Shown here piece after piece: positions 1 through 8,590 of a DNA stretch of 64,000 nucleotides (positions within the stretch are counted from its first letter, which is position 1; the number at the start of each line of letters is the position of its first letter). This DNA comes from Anaerovibrio sp. JC8 (GTDB lineage: Bacteria; Bacillota; Negativicutes; Selenomonadales; Selenomonadaceae): positions 1-64,000 of the forward strand of contig NZ_ANBM01000011.1 of NCBI RefSeq assembly GCF_002100115.1, in the 5' to 3' direction. The notes beneath the pieces are model-generated. The model saw only the letters and a list, made by a program, of their open reading frames with translations. It had not been told where the DNA came from and did not search any database. The position numbers and the translations under genes were made by a program.

Positions 1-115
1 TTTGTAAAAGTAGTACCATCATCTGGCTTGAATCATGTGTGCATGATTCCTTATTGCATTGTTTAGTTTTCAAAGAACACTCACTTTCTCAGAAGCTTCT
101 GCTTCGTGAGTCAGC
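1..115 (-). promoter_or_regulatory. rRNA leader with boxA antitermination site
   Basis: Reading leftward, the transcript from P1/P2 contains a boxA-like TGTTCTTTGAAAA (67-79) followed by CTAAAC, the sequence that precedes 16S (and 23S) rRNA in many Firmicutes. A palindromic hairpin around AGAAGCTTCT (about 90-117) lies just before it. No mature rRNA sequence is visible, so the operon body starts beyond position 1. Whether 16S is the first gene is inferred. Confidence 0.7.
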
Positions 116-121
116 TTCTAT

Positions 122-150
122 ATAATATCTCGAAGCCACTGTAATGTCAA
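122..150 (-). promoter_or_regulatory. rRNA operon promoter P2
   Basis: The minus strand has -35 TTGACA (145-150), a 17-nt spacer and -10 TATTAT (122-127), about 97 bp downstream of P1. Two near-consensus promoters in tandem ahead of a boxA are typical of Firmicute rrn operons. Confidence 0.82.
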
Positions 151-218
151 GCACTTTTTGATATTTTTTCATGTCGCTGAGATTCGTTTCATAATCTCCT
201 GTTGCGACAACGTTGATT

Positions 219-247
219 ATGATAACGCCATATGAGGATTTTGTCAA
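219..247 (-). promoter_or_regulatory. rRNA operon promoter P1
   Basis: On the minus strand there is a perfect -35 TTGACA (242-247), a 17-nt spacer and a -10 TATCAT (219-224). It lies upstream of a second promoter and a boxA leader, the usual tandem layout of rRNA operons. The rRNA genes themselves are off the left edge. Confidence 0.8.
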
Positions 248-276
248 CAGCTTTTTACATTTTTTCTGCACAATTG

Positions 277-320
277 CAAAAAGACTGCAACAGCAGGAAG
301 CTATTCCTGTGTTGCAGTCT
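277..320 (-). terminator. Rho-independent terminator of the paaK operon
   Basis: A long hairpin pairs AGACTGCAACA with its complement, extended by a CAGGAA/TTCCTG inner stem, and is followed on the minus strand by five T. It closes the iorA-iorB-paaK-small protein transcript and insulates it from the rRNA promoters. Confidence 0.85.
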
Positions 321-328
321 GTAAATCA

Positions 329-526
329 TTATCTGTATTCCTCGGTTATCTCCTGAAAGCTCCTTTTCCCGGCAATATAGTCTGCATAAACCGTTTCCGG
401 GGATTTTCCGTGATACACCTTGCACATACCACAAATATCACAGTTGCCCCGACAGTAAAAATTGTCCCTTATATACTGTTCACGTTCCAAAGCCGTAGAA
501 TTGGCAATCTCTGGAGGTTTTCCCAT
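329..526 (-). CDS. Small Cys-rich protein coupled to phenylacetate-CoA ligase
   Basis: A 65-residue soluble protein that I do not recognise. It contains a Cys cluster C-x4-C-x2-C-x2-C (CRGNCDICGMC, about residues 25-35), which suggests a metal or Fe-S site, followed by a charged helical tail. Its Shine-Dalgarno AAGGTG overlaps the stop codon of paaK and the gap is only 9 nt, so translation is probably coupled to the ligase. It is the last gene before the operon terminator. A role as an accessory or electron-transfer partner of the indolepyruvate oxidoreductase/arylacetyl-CoA pathway is inference from position alone. Confidence 0.75.
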   Translation of the reverse strand: MGKPPEIANSTALEREQYIRDNFYCRGNCDICGMCKVYHGKSPETVYADYIAGKRSFQEITEEYR

Positions 527-535
527 AATTACACC

Positions 536-1771
536 TTATTCATAACGTTCATCAATTACACGCTTGGTCTTCTTCTCACTTCTAGGCAGCAGACCAATTT
601 CTACCACCTTTACCAGTGGAGTAAAGCCTATGCGGCTCTTGACCCTGGTTGCCACCCGCTTGGCCATATCCAAAAAGTCCACACTGCCGTTGGTTTCCAC
701 ATAAATACGCATGGTATCCTTGCCATCGAGATGTGATATTCTGATCTGATACTCACTGGACAGCTCTGGGAATTCCTGCAGAATTTCCTCAATCTGCTTA
801 GGGAATACATTAACACCCTTGATCTTCATCATATCATCGGTACGTCCGCCGATAACATCAAGACGAGGGAACCTGCTGCCGCATGGGCACTCCCCTGGAA
901 TAATTCTGGACAGATCATGGGTCCGATAACGAATCAGAGGAGCGCCTTCCTTAACCAGGGTTGTAATAACAATTTCGCCCCACTCTCCGTCCGGAACCGG
1001 CTTTAAGGTCTGCGGGTCAATGATTTCCAGATAAATATAATCATCCCAATAATGCATGCCCGTTTCATGCTTGCAGTTTACTCCGATACCAGGACCATAA
1101 ATTTCTGTAAGTCCGTAAATATCGTAAAGCTCAATGCCCAGCTCCGTGGAAATGCGGTCACGCATTTTCTGACCCCAGCGCTCGGAGCCGATGACGCCCT
1201 TCTTCAGCCTGATCTTATCCTTGATACCCCGCTTTTCAATTTCCTCTGCCAGCAGCAAGGCGTAGGAGGAAGTAGCACACAATACAGTACTGCCCATATC
1301 CTCCATCATCTTAAGCTGCTTGTCAGTGTTACCAGGCCCCATAGGAACACACATGGCTCCCAGCTTTTCACAGCCTGCCTGGAAGCCGATGCCGGCTGTC
1401 CAAAGACCATAGCCCGGAGTAATCTGAATAACATCCTTGTCAGTAATTCCCGCCATCTCGTAGCAACGGGCAAACATGGTGGCCCAATCCTCTACATCCT
1501 TTTTGGTATAAGGAATAATTACTGGGGTCCCCGTAGTACCGGAGGATGAATGGATGCGGACTACCTGCTCCTGGGGAACAGTCATCAATCCTAAAGGATA
1601 TGCCTCCCGCAGATCATTTTTCTCGGAAAAAGGCAGCTTCTCAAATTCCTCCGGACTGGACACATGGTTTATGCCTGCCTCCTCCAGCTTCTTCCCATAG
1701 AAGCTGTTGGCCGCCTCCAGTGCATCAATGCGGTCATTTACTAACTTAAGCTGTTCTTCGGTTATCTTCAT
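536..1771 (-). CDS. paaK: Phenylacetate-CoA ligase (arylacetate-CoA ligase)
   Basis: Cytoplasmic adenylate-forming enzyme that ligates CoA to phenylacetate or related arylacetates with ATP. The 411-residue protein carries the AMP-binding loop SSSGTTGTP (about residue 75-83), a YGLTE motif near the middle and the C-terminal lid domain with IGGRTDDMMKIKG, all typical of PaaK; the length is near the family norm. The ATG at 1771 is chosen because GGGGAG lies 9 nt upstream; the longer frame needs a TTG start. It lies downstream of iorAB on the same strand, as in anaerobes that convert aromatic amino acids through arylpyruvates to arylacetyl-CoA. Confidence 0.92.
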   Translation of the reverse strand: MKITEEQLKLVNDRIDALEAANSFYGKKLEEAGINHVSSPEEFEKLPFSEKNDLREAYPLGLMTVPQEQVVRIHSSSGTTGTPVIIPYTKKDVEDWATMFARCYEMAGITDKDVIQITPGYGLWTAGIGFQAGCEKLGAMCVPMGPGNTDKQLKMMEDMGSTVLCATSSYALLLAEEIEKRGIKDKIRLKKGVIGSERWGQKMRDRISTELGIELYDIYGLTEIYGPGIGVNCKHETGMHYWDDYIYLEIIDPQTLKPVPDGEWGEIVITTLVKEGAPLIRYRTHDLSRIIPGECPCGSRFPRLDVIGGRTDDMMKIKGVNVFPKQIEEILQEFPELSSEYQIRISHLDGKDTMRIYVETNGSVDFLDMAKRVATRVKSRIGFTPLVKVVEIGLLPRSEKKTKRVIDERYE

Positions 1772-1827
1772 AATGAATTGCTCCCCTATCAATTACTTTA
1801 TTTTTTTATGTTGTGTATTACTTGCAA

Positions 1828-1944
1828 GATTTAGTCCCACGCTAATGGGCGCTAAGTCTCCTTTTCTCTTAGGTTGGAGACAAGCCCCCATAAGCTCTGG
1901 ATTAATTCGACTAAATTCAGTGGGTGCATACATTTCCCACTGAA
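1828..1944. repeat. Structured palindromic element between iorB and paaK
   Basis: The 180-bp gap between two genes of one operon is filled by nested inverted repeats. GATTTAGTC (1828-1836) pairs with GACTAAAT (1909-1916), enclosing a hairpin with GTCTCC/GGAGAC arms. A second hairpin, TTCAGTGGG (1916-1924) with CCCACTGAA (1936-1944), abuts the iorB stop codon. No T-tract follows, so it is not a plain terminator. The arrangement resembles the end structure or omega-RNA region of an IS200/IS605-type element without its genes; that identity is a guess. Confidence 0.5.
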
Positions 1945-1950
1945 TAAGTC

Positions 1951-2523
1951 TCATTGAACATACTGCAGGGCTTTAAAATTAAGCTCATGGAACTTTGGCG
2001 GAATACGGGTAAGTATCACCTGACGAATATCCTCCTCCGTCAGCCCAAGAGCTCCGCTGTTTACTGCCGCCCCCAACAGCAGCAAATTGACAATTTTGGC
2101 GCTGCCCAACTCCCTGCAGGCCTGTTCAGTATCTACAACAATGAGCTTTTCAACCTTGTTCCGGATATAATCCAGCATCTCAGTGCCATTGTAATTTGAG
2201 CCTGCCAAGGCAGCTGTAACCGGCATTACCGGCCGGCTGCTGACAATAACCTGTCCGCCTTTTTTCAGATAAGGCAGCATACGCACTGTCTCCCCCGGCT
2301 CAAAGCCAATAATAATATCCGCACTGCCACTGGCTATCATCGGGCAGTCCACATCATCACCCAATCTGATATGGCTGAATACACTGCCACCCCGCTGGGC
2401 CATGCCAATGGTTTCCGCACTCTTGACAGGAATTCCCTTATTCATGGCCGCACTGCTGATGAGCTTGGAGGCCAAAATAGTCCCCTGGCCGCCGACACCG
2501 CAAAGAATAATGTTTTTACTCAT
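1951..2523 (-). CDS. iorB: Indolepyruvate:ferredoxin oxidoreductase, beta subunit
   Basis: Smaller, gamma-type subunit of the enzyme that oxidatively decarboxylates arylpyruvates to arylacetyl-CoA with ferredoxin as acceptor. The 190-residue protein begins with a glycine-rich GVGGQGT loop characteristic of 2-oxoacid oxidoreductase gamma domains. The ATG at 2523 has AGGAGG 8 nt upstream; it overlaps the iorA stop by 8 bp, indicating translational coupling. It works as a heteromer with IorA. Confidence 0.93.
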   Translation of the reverse strand: MSKNIILCGVGGQGTILASKLISSAAMNKGIPVKSAETIGMAQRGGSVFSHIRLGDDVDCPMIASGSADIIIGFEPGETVRMLPYLKKGGQVIVSSRPVMPVTAALAGSNYNGTEMLDYIRNKVEKLIVVDTEQACRELGSAKIVNLLLLGAAVNSGALGLTEEDIRQVILTRIPPKFHELNFKALQYVQ

Positions 2524-4348
2524 TGGCCTCACCTCCTATTGCGCCCACTGGGCATATCTGACTGCAAAGACCGCAGCCAGTACAGAGGGAATAATCAATA
2601 ACCACCCGTTCATCGCGGATAATCAAGGCAGGACAGCCAATTTCCCGAATGCACTTGCGGCAATTTATACACTTATCCTGATTTACAGACAGGCATTTAT
2701 CTGATTTTACAATGGCAATACATGGAGACTTGAAAATAATAGCCTTAACCCCCGGAAGGGCCGCTGCCGCCTTTACTGTTTCCACGGACTTTTTATAGTC
2801 AAGTGGGTTCACTGTTTCCACAAATTCCAGGCCAATACCCTTCAAAATGGCTTCAATGCTGACCTTGTTCACCACATCTCCCATCATGGTCTGGCCAGTT
2901 CCCGGATGTGGCTGGTGCCCAGTCATGGCGGTGGTGGAATTATCCAGAACCACCAGAGTCATATTTGCCTGATTATAAACCGCATTTATTACTCCCGGAA
3001 TAGCCGCCGCAAAGAAGGTGGAATCACCTACAAAGGCAAAGCAGCTGGTATCGGGCTCAATGTGGTCCACACCCTGGGCTATACCAAGGCCAGCCCCCAT
3101 ACAAAGACAGGTGTCTACCATATCCAGCGGCATGGCATTACCCATGGTATAACAGCCAATATCTCCCGCAAATAATGTTTTCTTGCCCTTCATGGCCTGC
3201 TTAACCGCATAGAAGGAGGCCCTATGTGGACAACCAGCACACAGCACCGGCGGACGAACCGGCAGCTCCGGCATCTGTGCCTTATCCTCTTCCGTAAGGG
3301 CCGCAGTTTCAGGAGGCTGTACTCCCAGGAATTTGGTGAGGTTTGCCATAACTGAATCAAGACTGTTTTCCCCGGAATTTTTCACATCCAGAGTCAGCTT
3401 GCCATAAATTTTTACAGGCAGCTGGTACTTTCCTGCAATATAGATAAGCTCACGCTCAATAACCGGGTCCAGCTCCTCAATACAAATAACCTCATCCAAG
3501 CCCTTAAGGAATTTAACCGCCAGATCCTCTGGGAATGGATGGGGAGTAGATACCTTTAAAAGCTTAACATCACCTAAAGCTTTTAAGGCCTCAGAAACGT
3601 AGGTATAGTTAAAGCCGCCAGTGGCAATGCCCTTCTTAGGAAAAACCTTGCTGTCCTCATGTAACAGCAGATTTTTGCTGTAGGAAGAAAATACCTTGGA
3701 CAGCTCCACATTGCGGGCCTCAATATTTATGTGAGCCTGATAGGACAGCTTTGGGAAAATAACCCAGCGCTTGGTATCCTTAATAAAGCCTTCAGGCTTG
3801 TTATGCTTATATTCTGCTTCGTCCTTGACGCTTATGGAGGCATATCCATGTGATACGCGGGTTGTAGACCTCAAAAAGACAGGTGTCCTGTACTTCTCCG
3901 AATATTCAAAGGCGTCCTGAACCATCTCGTATGCTTCCTGCACCGTGGACGGGTCAAAGCATGGCAGCTTGGAAAAGCGGGAAAAATGACGGGTATCCTG
4001 CTCCGTCTGGGAGGAAATAGGGCCCGGGTCATCCGCAACCAGAACCACCATACCACCCTTGACACCAATATATTCCAGGCTCATAAGAGGATCCGTGGCC
4101 ACGTTAAGCCCCACCTGCTTCATGGTAACCATAACTCTGGCACCGGTATAGGCGGCTCCGGCCCCTACCTCCATGGCTGTTTTTTCATTAATTGACCACT
4201 CCACATAGGTGTCCTGAGGCCGATGCTTGGCCACAGTCTCCAGCACCTCTGTGGAAGGTGTCCCCGGATACCCCGCCACCAGATTGACTCCAGCCGCGAT
4301 GGCACCCATGGCAATGGCTTCATTGCCCATTAAAAACTCCTGATGCAT
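2516..4348 (-). CDS. iorA: Indolepyruvate:ferredoxin oxidoreductase, alpha subunit
   Basis: Catalytic subunit of indolepyruvate oxidoreductase (610 residues). The N-terminal half is the pyrimidine-binding 2-oxoacid oxidoreductase domain (GYPGTPSTE near the start); a TPP-binding motif starts at GDSTFF around residue 430; the C-terminus carries two [4Fe-4S] ferredoxin clusters, CINCRKC..GCP and CTGCGLCSQICP. The start at 4348 is preferred because GGGAGAG lies at good spacing, while the upstream ATG at 4369 has no ribosome-binding site. It heads the iorA-iorB-paaK operon for fermentation of aromatic amino acids, feeding reduced ferredoxin and, with PaaK, aryl-CoA/ATP exchange. Confidence 0.95.
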   Translation of the reverse strand: MHQEFLMGNEAIAMGAIAAGVNLVAGYPGTPSTEVLETVAKHRPQDTYVEWSINEKTAMEVGAGAAYTGARVMVTMKQVGLNVATDPLMSLEYIGVKGGMVVLVADDPGPISSQTEQDTRHFSRFSKLPCFDPSTVQEAYEMVQDAFEYSEKYRTPVFLRSTTRVSHGYASISVKDEAEYKHNKPEGFIKDTKRWVIFPKLSYQAHINIEARNVELSKVFSSYSKNLLLHEDSKVFPKKGIATGGFNYTYVSEALKALGDVKLLKVSTPHPFPEDLAVKFLKGLDEVICIEELDPVIERELIYIAGKYQLPVKIYGKLTLDVKNSGENSLDSVMANLTKFLGVQPPETAALTEEDKAQMPELPVRPPVLCAGCPHRASFYAVKQAMKGKKTLFAGDIGCYTMGNAMPLDMVDTCLCMGAGLGIAQGVDHIEPDTSCFAFVGDSTFFAAAIPGVINAVYNQANMTLVVLDNSTTAMTGHQPHPGTGQTMMGDVVNKVSIEAILKGIGLEFVETVNPLDYKKSVETVKAAAALPGVKAIIFKSPCIAIVKSDKCLSVNQDKCINCRKCIREIGCPALIIRDERVVIDYSLCTGCGLCSQICPVGAIGGEANE

Positions 4349-4412
4349 CTGTATCTCTCCCAACGACATTTATTTATTCAGTCGATACACATACTTACAC
4401 GACAACATCATT

Positions 4413-4440
4413 ATTCTACCACAGGTGGACAATAAAGCAA
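4413..4440 (-). promoter_or_regulatory. Candidate promoter of the iorAB-paaK operon
   Basis: On the minus strand TTGCTT (4435-4440), a 16-nt spacer and TAGAAT (4413-4418) lie about 65 bp upstream of the iorA start, in the only sizeable gap ahead of this operon. Confidence 0.45.
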
Positions 4441-4476
4441 AGGAATTCCTTTAACTTTTTAAAGGATGTTAGTAAC

Positions 4477-4519
4477 AAAAAACCGCCACAGATGATGCTT
4501 TATATCATCTGCGACGGTC
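4477..4519 (-). terminator. Rho-independent terminator after the 4552-5643 gene
   Basis: A stem of about 15 bp (ACCGTCGCAGATGAT with its near complement) and a short loop are followed by six T on the minus strand. Confidence 0.85.
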
Positions 4520-4551
4520 AAAAAGTCTATATTGCGGCATAAATCGCCATA

Positions 4552-5643
4552 TTACTGAACCTGAATATAATCCCTTAAATCACGGCGTATCAAGGCATTG
4601 GCACCATAAGCACCGTCCACATAGCCCACCCGCAGAACCATCTGCGGTGTATACGGCAGCTTCATGGTATTTTGAATAGCAAAGCGGCGGGCCTTGCTTT
4701 CCATGGCGAAGCTCATAGGCTGAACCTCAATATCATTGCGCACGGCATAAAGCCATGCCTCTGTCAAATGCATACCAGCCTCGATATAGCCCACATTGGT
4801 ATCATTGGCTGTAATCAGAATGTAGCCGGCACAGTTTTCCGCCTGACGCTGGGCCATTTCATAGCCAGTCTGGGCGAAGGTGTCTCCCTTGGCAAACCAG
4901 TGAGAGCCAAAGGTATAGTATATGGCCTTGCCCAGGCCCGTAATACCATTTTGCTCAGCTGTGAGGCCGTCCTTCTTCTTTTCCACCTCTCCATTGGAAA
5001 AACGCAGCCAGTCTGCCAGCTCATCACGAATATCCTGATTATCCCGTTGCTCGGCAGCTGCCGCCAGAGTCTGGTCCTTCACCAGCGTAAAGACCTCGGT
5101 AGTATCCGGAACAAATACCGCCCCCCGGATTCCCTTCAAACCGTCCTGGAAAAATTCCGGAATGCTGGCCTTGGTATAATCCCGCTTATCGGTGTGGCGC
5201 CGCCTCATCAGGGTAAGCAGCCCCTCATCCCGGGACATGCCGCTATTGGCATAAATAATAGTAATACTTTGGCCGTTGTCACTGATATGGAGGCTGGCAT
5301 TATAGCCGTAAGCCTCAAAGGCCAACATACAGCTGCGGGCATAGGCCCCCATGGAAATATAGGTTTCCCGGTTATCCTGATCCACAGCCGTCAGCAGTCT
5401 GGTATTATCCGGGGAAATAACCAGCTTCCCTTCCGCGGGATAAACCTTCACTTCCCACATCTGCGCATTATGGGAGCTTGGAGCCAGCCCGGCATAATAC
5501 AGTATCTGCTCTACCTCACTGTTTATGCCGTCTACCTCAGTATCCGTCCCCACATCCACTGGTTTTCCCACGTAGCACACGTACAGGCACAGAAGCACAA
5601 CAACAGATATGGTCGTCCACATAATTTTCCTTTTTAATGTCAT
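4552..5643 (-). CDS. Membrane-anchored Acg-type nitroreductase-like protein
   Basis: A 363-residue protein with one N-terminal hydrophobic segment (about residues 8-25), so it is probably anchored to or exported across the inner membrane. The motif LAPSSHNAQMWEV after the anchor is the FMN-binding signature of the Acg subgroup of nitroreductase-fold proteins, and a second nitroreductase-like half follows. Substrate is unknown; some Acg proteins sequester flavin rather than catalyse. The ATG at 5643 follows GGAGG; the longer reading runs through the terminator of the upstream gene and is rejected. Confidence 0.75.
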   Translation of the reverse strand: MTLKRKIMWTTISVVVLLCLYVCYVGKPVDVGTDTEVDGINSEVEQILYYAGLAPSSHNAQMWEVKVYPAEGKLVISPDNTRLLTAVDQDNRETYISMGAYARSCMLAFEAYGYNASLHISDNGQSITIIYANSGMSRDEGLLTLMRRRHTDKRDYTKASIPEFFQDGLKGIRGAVFVPDTTEVFTLVKDQTLAAAAEQRDNQDIRDELADWLRFSNGEVEKKKDGLTAEQNGITGLGKAIYYTFGSHWFAKGDTFAQTGYEMAQRQAENCAGYILITANDTNVGYIEAGMHLTEAWLYAVRNDIEVQPMSFAMESKARRFAIQNTMKLPYTPQMVLRVGYVDGAYGANALIRRDLRDYIQVQ

Positions 5644-5712
5644 AAATCCTCCGTCCTCTATCCCTCGTTGTCTAATTAACCACAAAGAAGCCCTGTTGTC
5701 AACCAAACCAAA

Positions 5713-5754
5713 TAAAGAACCTTCTTCAGTCCTATACCAAAGAAGGTTCTTGTA
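5713..5754 (-). terminator. Terminator after the SIMPL gene
   Basis: Perfect inverted repeat AAGAACCTTCTT ... AAGAAGGTTCTT followed by a T-rich stretch on the minus strand, 10 bp after the 5765-6421 gene. Confidence 0.8.
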
Positions 5755-5764
5755 CATATCATTT

Positions 5765-6421
5765 TTACACCATACTCCAGATAACCGTCACCACATCGTG
5801 CATCTGGATGCTTTTTGGGGTTATGTTCAGCTTCATGCCAGTGCCTGTTTCCGGGGAGCCTGGGACCGTCAGAACCGGCTCGGTGGCTGAGGCTATGCGT
5901 TCGTCGTTCCAGGAATACTCTATGGTCTGTATAGGACCAAGGGTGACTCCGGCGGCCTGGGCCAAAATCTCTGCCTTCCCCCGGGCACTGCTGACCGCCC
6001 TGGCCAACACCATGTCCTTCACCGCTTCCTTGGCCTTTACAGTGTAGGCTATACGAAACTCAGGATGGGCCGCACATTTGGTAAACTCCGTGAGGCAGGC
6101 GGTCACCAGCTTGGTATCCAGGGGAATTTCCAGTATCAGGCCGTGATTATAGCGGTAGCCCTTTAACACAGACCTTACCCCGCCATCTTCATCGGTTTCA
6201 TCCTCATAAACAGTATCCACCTCAAAAAATTCCGTTTTCAGGTCATCCTTGTTGAACTCCAGCCGCTGAATGCTGACCCGCAACAGCTCCGTCATGGCCG
6301 TGGACATCTTTACCGCCGCATCATAAGTGGGCGCAAAATCAGAAATTTTCGCGTGCAGACATACAATATCCGGCTCCACAGTAACACTGCCCCGGCCAGT
6401 AACCTTAATAACCCTGTCCAT
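5765..6421 (-). CDS. SIMPL (DUF541) domain protein
   Basis: A 218-residue protein spanning one SIMPL/DUF541 domain: an N-terminal VTGRGSVTVEPD segment, a central region with paired beta strands, and ARGKAEILAQAAGVTLGPI near residue 145-165, which is diagnostic of the family. Unlike many homologues it has no signal peptide, so it appears cytoplasmic. Family members are linked to oxidative-stress responses or unknown functions. It lies 20 bp after the exonuclease gene on the same strand and probably shares its transcript. Confidence 0.85.
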   Translation of the reverse strand: MDRVIKVTGRGSVTVEPDIVCLHAKISDFAPTYDAAVKMSTAMTELLRVSIQRLEFNKDDLKTEFFEVDTVYEDETDEDGGVRSVLKGYRYNHGLILEIPLDTKLVTACLTEFTKCAAHPEFRIAYTVKAKEAVKDMVLARAVSSARGKAEILAQAAGVTLGPIQTIEYSWNDERIASATEPVLTVPGSPETGTGMKLNITPKSIQMHDVVTVIWSMV

Positions 6422-6441
6422 GGTTTGTCCCCCCAGAAGCC

Positions 6442-7374
6442 TCAGCCCTGTTCGGCCAGATAGGCCTCGTCAATAAATTCGTTGGTATAGCCCTTAAACA
6501 GCTCTATATCCTGCTTATTCAGCTGATAAAATGCCTTGTAGTAATTTTCCCCGCCGATCATCTTTGGGGCAAAACGGGCCAGCAGGTCCTCATAGCCCTT
6601 CTGGGAATCCGCCAGCTCAATAATGCTGACAATCTTGCGCTTCTTTTCCTTGAATCGTGCCTTGTCCTCCTCGGTCAGAGGCCGCTTCCGGGCATAAATG
6701 GCATAGCCCTGGGGAGTATCCACCAGATACAGCATCCCCTTGGCCTTTTCCACTGCCTTGCTGTGACGTTCCTCACGAAGCAAATAACGCAGATGCTCCC
6801 ACACCTTGTTTATTTCCTCCGTACTCAGATGAGGCTTGTCCTCTACCTCAAAAAGATTATACTTTTCCGCAAACTTTCTTACGAGGTAATTAAAACAGAA
6901 AAGGGTGGCCTCCGCATCCGCAGCTGCCGAATGGGCAGAACCAGCCCGCCATGCATAGCCGCATTCCTCGGCACACACCACCAGACGTGGCACATGATAA
7001 TAATCAAAGTCCTTTTCCTCATGGAACACAGCCCAATAGAGGTCACGGACATCCATGGCCTTCTCCGGTAAATTCTGGAAACCGTACTTCTCCAGCACCC
7101 TTATATCATTATCTACAGCAAAGCCCAAAATCATCTCGCTTTTATCGAAGATTTTCTGAACCTTGGGTATATGCTTTACAAAATAAGGCTTGTCTGCCAC
7201 CATCTCAGGGGTTATACCATGTACCCTTTCGGCATAATGCCACTTATTAACCTTCTTAGGCTTGTACAATTGATTGTGAATAAGAGCCCCCTGTTCATTA
7301 AAAATTGACAACTCCAAAATCTCATTGCTGACTCCTGTACTGGTGGACTCAGTATCCAGGCAAGCGATATGCAT
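6442..7374 (-). CDS. DnaQ-like 3'-5' exonuclease family protein
   Basis: The N-terminal 180 residues form a DEDDh exonuclease domain: ACLDTEST supplies the first D and E, and HSAAADAEAT (about 150-160) the final H and D. The remaining 120 residues are a charged C-terminal extension that I cannot assign. Such proteins trim DNA or RNA 3' ends in the cytoplasm. ATG 7374 is chosen (AAGG upstream); the longer frame begins at TTG. Confidence 0.8.
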   Translation of the reverse strand: MHIACLDTESTSTGVSNEILELSIFNEQGALIHNQLYKPKKVNKWHYAERVHGITPEMVADKPYFVKHIPKVQKIFDKSEMILGFAVDNDIRVLEKYGFQNLPEKAMDVRDLYWAVFHEEKDFDYYHVPRLVVCAEECGYAWRAGSAHSAAADAEATLFCFNYLVRKFAEKYNLFEVEDKPHLSTEEINKVWEHLRYLLREERHSKAVEKAKGMLYLVDTPQGYAIYARKRPLTEEDKARFKEKKRKIVSIIELADSQKGYEDLLARFAPKMIGGENYYKAFYQLNKQDIELFKGYTNEFIDEAYLAEQG

Positions 7375-7470
7375 ATCCGAACCTTCTCTCAATAATAATC
7401 ATAAGGTGAAATAAGAATTAAATTCACCATAAGTATAATATACTACATACAGTTACATTTTTCCTGCAAA

Positions 7471-7511
7471 TAAAAAATACACCGCCCAAAATGAACGGTG
7501 TATTTACACTT
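7471..7511 (-). terminator. Terminator of the rpoA paralogue
   Basis: Inverted repeat AAATACACCG / CGGTGTATTT (7478-7505) followed by a T-rich tract on the minus strand, 30 bp after the alpha-subunit gene. The gene therefore appears to be transcribed without a ribosomal-protein neighbour. Confidence 0.85.
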
Positions 7512-7533
7512 TTCATCTGAAAACAAATGACTC

Positions 7534-8514
7534 TTAGTCAATGGAGCCGGACTTCAGGGACAGGCCACGCTCAGCCAGTCTGTCGCAGATTTCCTTGAAG
7601 GACTTGGCACCAAGATTTCTGAAGCCCATAATCTCCTCAGTGGTCTTGGCCACAAGATCACCGATAGTGAAGATGCTGTTGCGCTGCATGCAGTGAGTAG
7701 AACGCTGGCTCAACTCCAGCTCGCTGATAGGAGCATTCATGAGCTCCTCCATAGCCTCACGGCTGTTATCCCCATCATCGGAGGACAGGCTGTAGCTCTC
7801 AGGATTTGGCTCATCAACCACGGTATCCTCGCACAGAGCCAGGAATGGGTTCAGGCCCTCAATCATGATGTTGGCTGCCAGCTTCAAGGCATCAGCAGGC
7901 ATAACAGAACCATTGGTGAAGATATCCAGAGTCAGGCTGTCATAGTTGGTGATGTTACCAACACGGGTGTTCTTAACCACATAATCTACGCGGTCAATTG
8001 GAGAAAAGAGCGCATCAATAGGGAACATGCCCTTGTCGGCGGAAGTGTTCTTGTCGGCAGAAACATAGCCGCAGCCGCTCATAATCTTTAAATCCATGGC
8101 AAGCTTCTTGCCGGCCTTAACAGTGGCAAGGTGAAGCTCAGGGTTGATAATCTTGAGCTCGCTGTCAGAAGTAATATCAGCAGCAGTAACCTCCAAATCC
8201 TCGCCCTCGGCCTTAACATCAATATGAGCCACCAGCTCGTTCTCAACAGGCTCAATGCAAAGGCTCTTCAAATTCAAAACTATATCAATTGCATCTTCAT
8301 GGGTGTTGGACAGCTTGCTGTCAATGGCAGTTGCACCGGTAATCTTAACAGCTGTAACTGCTGCACCCTGAATGGATGACAGGAGAATTCTCTTGAGACT
8401 ATTACCAATTGTGGTACCATAACCACGGTCAAGAGGTCCGCATACAAACTGACCATGAGTTTTATCGGTCACATCTCCAGAACAACGAATTTTAGTTGTA
8501 TTGACATCCAGCAT
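7534..8514 (-). CDS. rpoA: Divergent free-standing RNA polymerase alpha subunit
   Basis: A 326-residue protein with full alpha-subunit architecture. The N-terminal assembly domain is recognisable from GPLDRGYGTTIGNSLKRILL (about 27-46) and IVLNLKSL; the C-terminal domain has LSQRSTHCM and FRNLGAKSFKEI. In the C-terminal domain the key DNA-contacting Arg (E. coli R265) and the K298 equivalent are kept, but N268 is replaced by His. The gene is not in the usual rpsM-rpsK-rpsD-rpoA-rplQ cluster: it is flanked by an exonuclease gene and a small HTH gene and has its own terminator. Either this lineage has moved rpoA or, more likely given the divergence, this is a second, specialised alpha subunit. 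GAGGGGAG lies 7 nt before the start. Confidence 0.85.
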   Translation of the reverse strand: MLDVNTTKIRCSGDVTDKTHGQFVCGPLDRGYGTTIGNSLKRILLSSIQGAAVTAVKITGATAIDSKLSNTHEDAIDIVLNLKSLCIEPVENELVAHIDVKAEGEDLEVTAADITSDSELKIINPELHLATVKAGKKLAMDLKIMSGCGYVSADKNTSADKGMFPIDALFSPIDRVDYVVKNTRVGNITNYDSLTLDIFTNGSVMPADALKLAANIMIEGLNPFLALCEDTVVDEPNPESYSLSSDDGDNSREAMEELMNAPISELELSQRSTHCMQRNSIFTIGDLVAKTTEEIMGFRNLGAKSFKEICDRLAERGLSLKSGSID

Positions 8515-8590
8515 ATCAAAACTCCCCTCAGGTATTTTAGTCCATTATCGCATACCATATATCTTAACACGAATATAATCAAAAATCAAG

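Noticed and set aside
89-271. 60-residue minus-strand open frame
   Set aside because: It runs through both rRNA promoters and the leader and has no ribosome-binding site; a chance frame.
5644-5757. 38-residue N-terminal extension of the nitroreductase-like protein
   Set aside because: It reads through the terminator hairpin of the upstream gene; GGAGG points to the start at 5643.
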